The translations under genes and the position numbers were made by a program. From contig NZ_CAKJTI010000010.1 in the NCBI RefSeq assembly GCF_917563915.1, forward strand, positions 1-64,000: 64,000 nt of DNA, given 5' to 3'. A model generated the notes under the pieces. The model did no database searches and was not told the DNA's origin. It was given only the letters and a program-made list of their open reading frames with translations. The DNA is from Bacillus rhizoplanae. Lineage in GTDB: Bacteria > Bacillota > Bacilli > Bacillales > Bacillaceae_G. Below are positions 59,596 through 64,000 of the stretch, in pieces; within the stretch, counting starts at the first letter, position 1; each line of letters begins with the position of its first letter.

Positions 59596-62500
59596 TCAAT
59601 GCGCTGCATCCGGATCAATGGAAGCAAGTTGATTTGCCCATTTAGCGATATTTGCTGCAGGATTGCTTCCGTCGGCAGGATAGTCTGTAATATGATACCA
59701 GCTAATCGTACGTTTTTCGCCAGCTTTCATGCTAGCATCAAACGATGCTCCGAAGATATATCCAAAAGCACTTAATCCGGAGGGCTGGTCCTTCGTCCAA
59801 GCAATTCCATGAGCAGGGCTGGAGATGGCAGTTTTCGGACCGTCATAAATATAGTTTCCAGTCCATCCTGAAGTCATGAAGCCGGGATTTGTTTTCGTAA
59901 TCCCTGGAACAAACGCTGTGTCATCTGCACTGTCTGGATCAAGCAGGTATTGGAAATAACCATTGAAATCCTTCTCACCCGTATTCTCCAATTCGAGCGT
60001 AAACTTTACCACCGGTGCATTTTGAAGTGCCCGATACGTAACAGAAGTTTTAATAGAAGGATCTATTTGTGCCTGTCCGGATGCATGGATGGTATCGCCA
60101 ACCGTTTCGATATTCGATAATGACAGCCACTCTCCATCACGGTTCCAAGGACGTTTTGGATCGTTCATTGTCGGTGAAAGGATCCATTCACTCCAATCGA
60201 GCGTTTCCAGTGCGTTGTCATCAAGCAAGGCAATGTCCCCAAGCCAGCCCGGCTGAAATGTACCTGCCAGGTTATTGGCGCCAATTTGTGAGGAAATCGT
60301 CGCTTGAATGCGGTTATTCATGATATAGTGATAGGTTTGTCCCGTCATGGCATCGAGCCGCGGGCTTCCAGCATTAAAATCCGGCGCTTCCAGGGACATT
60401 CCTGCCACAGGTGCTGTGATTCCACTTATTTTAAATGCAACTGTTTTCACTTCCCCGCTGGCAACTTCTACGGAAACTGGCGCACCGCTTTGATAGCCCC
60501 TGCGTTTAGCTGTAAGAGAATATTTGCCAGGCTGCAGTCCGATAAGGTACTGTCCGTCAGCATTTGTTGTAGAAACCTTGCTGTTTCCTTGGCTGTCTGT
60601 CGCAACAATCGTTGCCCCTCCAATCGGTTCTCCTGTTACACTGTCCGTTATCTGTCCAGATAGTCTCGGCCAGCGTTGTGCAGCCTTTCCTCCTGGAGTA
60701 AAGGCGTATAGGTTCCCGTCTAATGCTCCCACAACTAACGTATTTCCGGAAATAGCCGGGGAAGAAGCTACCCATGCTCCTATTTCGTGCTCCCATAAAG
60801 GTTGTCCGGTTAATTTGTCAAATGCATAAAGTTTTCCATCGTTAGAGCCGATAAATACAGTTTCACCACTAACCGCCGCAGAAGAAATAATCCCACCCTT
60901 CGTGCGATAGCTCCACTTCTTTGTACCAGTGGCTGCATCGAACGCAGCTACGTTTCCATCCGGGAATCCCATATACACCACTCCATCCGCTACTGCAGGA
61001 GAGGATCCAGTTGTACCGCCAGCAATATAGGATGAATCCGGGCTATTGTAACGCCATAGCTCTTTGCCAGTAGCTGCATCAAGAGTAACCAGCAATCCGC
61101 CGCCGTACCCCATATATACCCGTCCATCCGAGATAGAAGGCATAGAGTGCATCCAGCCGCCAGCAGGTTTTTTCCTCCATAATTCTTTACCGGTTGAAGC
61201 GTCAAGTGAGATCAGCCAGCCGCCATCTCCTCCAACATAAATTTTCCCGTCCTGAACGACAGGAGTGGATTCTACAATCCAGCCGCCAGCTAAAGGAACA
61301 TTCCATATTTCTGCACCTGTGCGGGCATCAAGAGCCATCATTTTACCGCCGCTGCCTGTGCTGTATGCCTGGTAGACTACTCCATCTACTACTGTTGGAG
61401 AATAGTACATCCAAGCGCGCTGTACTTCATCCTTCCCAACAGTCTTTTCCCAAATTACCTCTCCGGTTTCTGCATTCATGGCATAAAGTGTACCGCGAAT
61501 CGACGAAGCATATACAATTCCGTCTGCAACAGCAGGCGAAGCTTGTACCTGTGCGTCTGCTTTTACTTCCCACCGCTTTTTACCTGTCTCAAGGTCAACT
61601 GCATGGATAGCGTGATGCTCATTACCGCTTTCATCACGTGTACCAATATAAACCACACCATTTGAAATGGCAGGTGACGAAGTAAGGATTGTTCCAGGTG
61701 TACGGTATGTCCACTCAAGGCTCAGACCAGCTGCAAGTGTATCTTTTGCCTCCCCGGTATGCTGGGCATCGCCGTGGAACATCGACCAGTCTGTTCCCTT
61801 CTTCGGTTTAATCCGATTTTCATTATCAACAATGCTGAACGTATTATTTTTAACCCAAGTCTTGCCCCCATCATCTGTTACTCTAACTTCAATGGCATGC
61901 TGACCTTTGTCTGCTTTTCCAGCATCCCATTGATCATACCAGGCCATACCGCTGCTTTGATTTAGCTTTCTCCACGAACCGCCATCAATACGGTATTCAA
62001 CCTTAGTGACGTTACTTGTTGTGTTATAGGCGTTTACCAAAATGTCCATTTTTCCTTGCGGAACTTCGCTGCCTGCTGCAGGATGAACAATCGCCGCGCT
62101 TTGCTTCACGTCATACATTTTATATTTCTCTTCCTGCTTGTCTCCCTGGAAGGTAACCATGCGGAATCCGTTCGGCATCTGGTCAATCGTATAGGCACTG
62201 GAAACGGTTGTCACATGGTTAGCGCCTGGAATTGTGTCCTGGGCTACATCATTGACGTGAGTATGTCCTACCATCACCAAGCGCGTATGATATTGGCTAA
62301 GAAGATCAATAAATTGCTTCGTATTTTCTGGCGCCGGGGTTTCTGGAGTATTCATCGGTTTGTGAACAAATACAACAACTTCTTTGTCCTTTGCATTCAG
62401 TTCAAGATCCTGTTTTAACCACTCGAATTGATCAGTTTCTTTGAAACCCAATACATTTTCTAATGTTACAAAGTGTCTATTGCCATAATCGAATGAATAC

Positions 62501-63237
62501 CACTCCGGTCCAAGATAAGTACGGTAACGGTTAATTCTCGTTTGATAATCCGTTCCCGGCCCAAAATCATGGTTCCCAACTGCCGGATAAACCGGGAGAG
62601 AAGATGTTGCCGTACTCGCAGTATAATCCTGGAATTCTGTTGGGTCTGCCCGGTTGGTCAAATCCCCGCTTACGGCGATGAATGCCGGATTTCCGGTTGA
62701 TTCATTGATTTGTGCTAACTGATCTGTGAAGCGTTCACGATTATTTGCAGTACCTGCCTGGACGTGAACATCGGCAATGTTGACAAAGCTGAAATTAGGA
62801 TTGCTACTTTCCGGCGTATGTAGGAGACCAAAGTTTTGTTCCTTTGTTTCCCCAGGCTGCACATTGCCAAGCTGTCTGTAAAACTGCGGTGTTTTGTTTT
62901 TGTCAGTCGGTACGCTGTATCCACTTGGGGTTGTTACAAAAACAATATCGTCCTGACGTCTATCTGCATCAATCGTTAACGTATAGTTTCCTTGATCATC
63001 TGTAACCGTTATATTTTTACCGTCAGATACGGAAACATGCGGAATGCCCTCCTCGTTCCCATCACGGCTCCCATTTCCGTTTTTGTCAGCGAAGACCGTA
63101 CCCTTTATAGTTGCTGTAGGATTTTCCGCTACAACTGGTTTAACTACAGCAGCAAAAGCGAGGCAGCACATTGCAGCTGCAGCAACAGGTTTAAGTTTTT
63201 GTTTTATATTTTTCCCTTTGGCTTCTATTGGCTTCAT
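59596..63237 (-). CDS. Large secreted metallophosphoesterase with PQQ-like propeller
   Basis: A 1213-residue multidomain secreted protein. Signal peptide about 1-38 (KPVAAAAMCCLAFAAVVKPVVA). Then a SdrD/Cna-B-like domain (TIKGTVFADKNGNGSRDGNE), a calcineurin-like phosphoesterase (about 145-370) with all motifs: ADVHVQ, SGDLTN, GNHDF, VFVHKP, VGHTHVND. An Ig-like module (YRIDGGSWRKL, VRVTDDGGKTW) follows, then an eight-or-so-bladed PQQ/quinoprotein propeller (about 490-860; repeats of SSPAVADGVVYMG and LDAATGKELWR), a carboxypeptidase-regulatory-like domain (GQITDSVTGEPIGGATIVA) and a C-terminal beta domain. AGGAGGAG precedes ATG. Base composition is clearly GC-richer than the neighbours, suggesting transfer. 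Substrate unknown. Confidence 0.85.
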   Translation of the reverse strand: MKPIEAKGKNIKQKLKPVAAAAMCCLAFAAVVKPVVAENPTATIKGTVFADKNGNGSRDGNEEGIPHVSVSDGKNITVTDDQGNYTLTIDADRRQDDIVFVTTPSGYSVPTDKNKTPQFYRQLGNVQPGETKEQNFGLLHTPESSNPNFSFVNIADVHVQAGTANNRERFTDQLAQINESTGNPAFIAVSGDLTNRADPTEFQDYTASTATSSLPVYPAVGNHDFGPGTDYQTRINRYRTYLGPEWYSFDYGNRHFVTLENVLGFKETDQFEWLKQDLELNAKDKEVVVFVHKPMNTPETPAPENTKQFIDLLSQYHTRLVMVGHTHVNDVAQDTIPGANHVTTVSSAYTIDQMPNGFRMVTFQGDKQEEKYKMYDVKQSAAIVHPAAGSEVPQGKMDILVNAYNTTSNVTKVEYRIDGGSWRKLNQSSGMAWYDQWDAGKADKGQHAIEVRVTDDGGKTWVKNNTFSIVDNENRIKPKKGTDWSMFHGDAQHTGEAKDTLAAGLSLEWTYRTPGTILTSSPAISNGVVYIGTRDESGNEHHAIHAVDLETGKKRWEVKADAQVQASPAVADGIVYASSIRGTLYAMNAETGEVIWEKTVGKDEVQRAWMYYSPTVVDGVVYQAYSTGSGGKMMALDARTGAEIWNVPLAGGWIVESTPVVQDGKIYVGGDGGWLISLDASTGKELWRKKPAGGWMHSMPSISDGRVYMGYGGGLLVTLDAATGKELWRYNSPDSSYIAGGTTGSSPAVADGVVYMGFPDGNVAAFDAATGTKKWSYRTKGGIISSAAVSGETVFIGSNDGKLYAFDKLTGQPLWEHEIGAWVASSPAISGNTLVVGALDGNLYAFTPGGKAAQRWPRLSGQITDSVTGEPIGGATIVATDSQGNSKVSTTNADGQYLIGLQPGKYSLTAKRRGYQSGAPVSVEVASGEVKTVAFKISGITAPVAGMSLEAPDFNAGSPRLDAMTGQTYHYIMNNRIQATISSQIGANNLAGTFQPGWLGDIALLDDNALETLDWSEWILSPTMNDPKRPWNRDGEWLSLSNIETVGDTIHASGQAQIDPSIKTSVTYRALQNAPVVKFTLELENTGEKDFNGYFQYLLDPDSADDTAFVPGITKTNPGFMTSGWTGNYIYDGPKTAISSPAHGIAWTKDQPSGLSAFGYIFGASFDASMKAGEKRTISWYHITDYPADGSNPAANIAKWANQLASIDPDAAH

Positions 63238-63332
63238 GATTTCTCCTCCTGATTTTTTATATAAATTCCCCCGATAATTTGAACCTCAATAAGTAATGTT
63301 CGTACCACCACCTTAAAAGCTTAGTTATTTTA

Positions 63333-64000
63333 TCAAGCGAAGAAACGCTCGAAATACCAAATCAGCCCGATTCCAAAAATACCAGCCATCGCTGCTGCCT
63401 GTACGACAGTGGACCATTGAAACCTGCGGATATACACAAGTAAAGGAAATAAAATCAGAATAATTAAGGCTTGTCCTGCTTCTACACCAACGTTGAATGA
63501 CAAAATCGATAACAGTGATCTCCAGGTCACGTCGTTAGCAAGCTGTAAAGCACCAGCAAAGCCAATCCCGTGGATAAGTCCAAATCCAAATACAACGGCA
63601 AATCGATATTTTGATGAAAAGCCAAAATAATTTTCTACTGCTACAAATGCAATACTTAGAGCAATGAGCGGTTCGACAATGGCTGCAGGGAAGTGAATCA
63701 ATTTTACCGCTGTTAAGCCAAGAGTAATACTGTGGGCTAAGGTAAATACAGAAATTACTTTTAGAACATCCGTTACTCGGCGGGCTCCAAATACGAGTGC
63801 TATGACAAAAAGGATATGATCATAGCCGATCATGATATGGTGGAAACCGAGTTGAACAAAGCGGAAAAACTGTCCTACTGCGCTATCCTTTCCGACGTTG
63901 AGTTCCCTGTCTTCTGCATTGAAAATAAATTGGCCTTTTTTATTTTCTAAGTCGTATGAAGCGATATTTCGATGCATCGTATCATTGTCATCGAAGAAAA
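63333..64000 (-). CDS. HupE/UreJ-2-like membrane protein, 5' end beyond the window
   Basis: The frame is open through the window edge (the codons before the Met at 63977 read FFDDNDT), so the N terminus is missing. The visible part has six or so membrane helices with HHIMIGYDHILFVIALVF, FTLAHSITLGLTA, PLIALSIAFVAVENYF and GLIHGIGFAGAL, the His-rich signature of HupE/UreJ metal-permease-like proteins. It lies 95 nt upstream of the phosphoesterase gene on the same strand and shares its higher GC content, so the two were probably acquired together. Metal transport (Ni, Co) is a family guess. Confidence 0.82.
   Translation of the reverse strand, partial: FFDDNDTMHRNIASYDLENKKGQFIFNAEDRELNVGKDSAVGQFFRFVQLGFHHIMIGYDHILFVIALVFGARRVTDVLKVISVFTLAHSITLGLTAVKLIHFPAAIVEPLIALSIAFVAVENYFGFSSKYRFAVVFGFGLIHGIGFAGALQLANDVTWRSLLSILSFNVGVEAGQALIILILFPLLVYIRRFQWSTVVQAAAMAGIFGIGLIWYFERFFA

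Overview
The window looks like a chromosomal segment of a Bacillus cereus group member (B. cereus, B. thuringiensis or a close relative). The reasons are the low-GC Firmicute coding style, strong AGGAGG-type ribosome binding sites, a collagen-like exosporium-type protein, paired alpha/beta SASP genes, a cotJABC operon, a yhaR-hemZ-yhaX / yheA-yheB-yheC / SASP / bmrCD (yheHI) gene order like that of Bacillus subtilis, and at least sixteen copies of a two-hairpin repeat bounded by TTTAT/ATAAA that matches what I know of the B. cereus group element bcr1. I see no rRNA, tRNA or CRISPR array.

Layout. 0.1-2.6 kb: a decayed plasmid-type Rep protein and tyrS with a tyrosine T-box leader. 2.6-7 kb: a transposon relic, then a four-gene cluster (kinase-like protein, nucleotidyltransferase, glycerol-1-phosphate-dehydrogenase-like protein, CDP-alcohol phosphotransferase) that reads as an uncharacterised phosphodiester or lipid head-group pathway. 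7-12.4 kb: a collagen-like protein and a convergent DUF4183 protein, an M42 peptidase, and a TnpB element whose tnpB carries an in-frame stop. 12.4-20 kb: PadR regulator with its membrane partner, an acetyltransferase, a MazG-like protein, yhaR, rluF, and a pspA-DUF350-DUF4178-DUF4247 envelope-stress operon. 20-30 kb: acyl-CoA ligase, hemZ, yhaX-like HAD protein, flavin reductase, alkyladenine glycosylase, yheA, yheB, yheC. 30-38 kb: two SASP genes with sigma-G-type promoters, tcyABC cystine transporter, and bmrCD multidrug ABC transporter with a 19-codon leader peptide. 38-51 kb: two related small proteins, a lysine-riboswitch-controlled permease, an orphan EcsB-like protein, two acetyltransferases, an MFS exporter opposite an SgrR-like regulator, an Lrp regulator opposite an EamA exporter broken by a stop codon, a cation/proton antiporter and an amino acid permease. 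51-59 kb: a DUF1232-DedA operon behind a yybP-ykoY manganese riboswitch, Ku, DUF2935, VOC protein, cotJABC, a decayed transposase and brnQ. 59.6-64 kb: a visibly GC-richer block with a 1213-residue secreted metallophosphoesterase/PQQ-propeller protein and a HupE-like membrane protein cut by the window edge.

The most unusual signals are (i) a second repeat family made of CGATATAT units at an alternating 20/21-bp pitch, found four times, once with a bcr1 copy inserted in it so that filled and empty sites can be compared in this window; (ii) similarity between the second hairpin of bcr1 and the right-end hairpin of the resident TnpB element; (iii) the four-gene head-group cluster; and (iv) the manganese riboswitch in front of a DUF1232-DedA pair.
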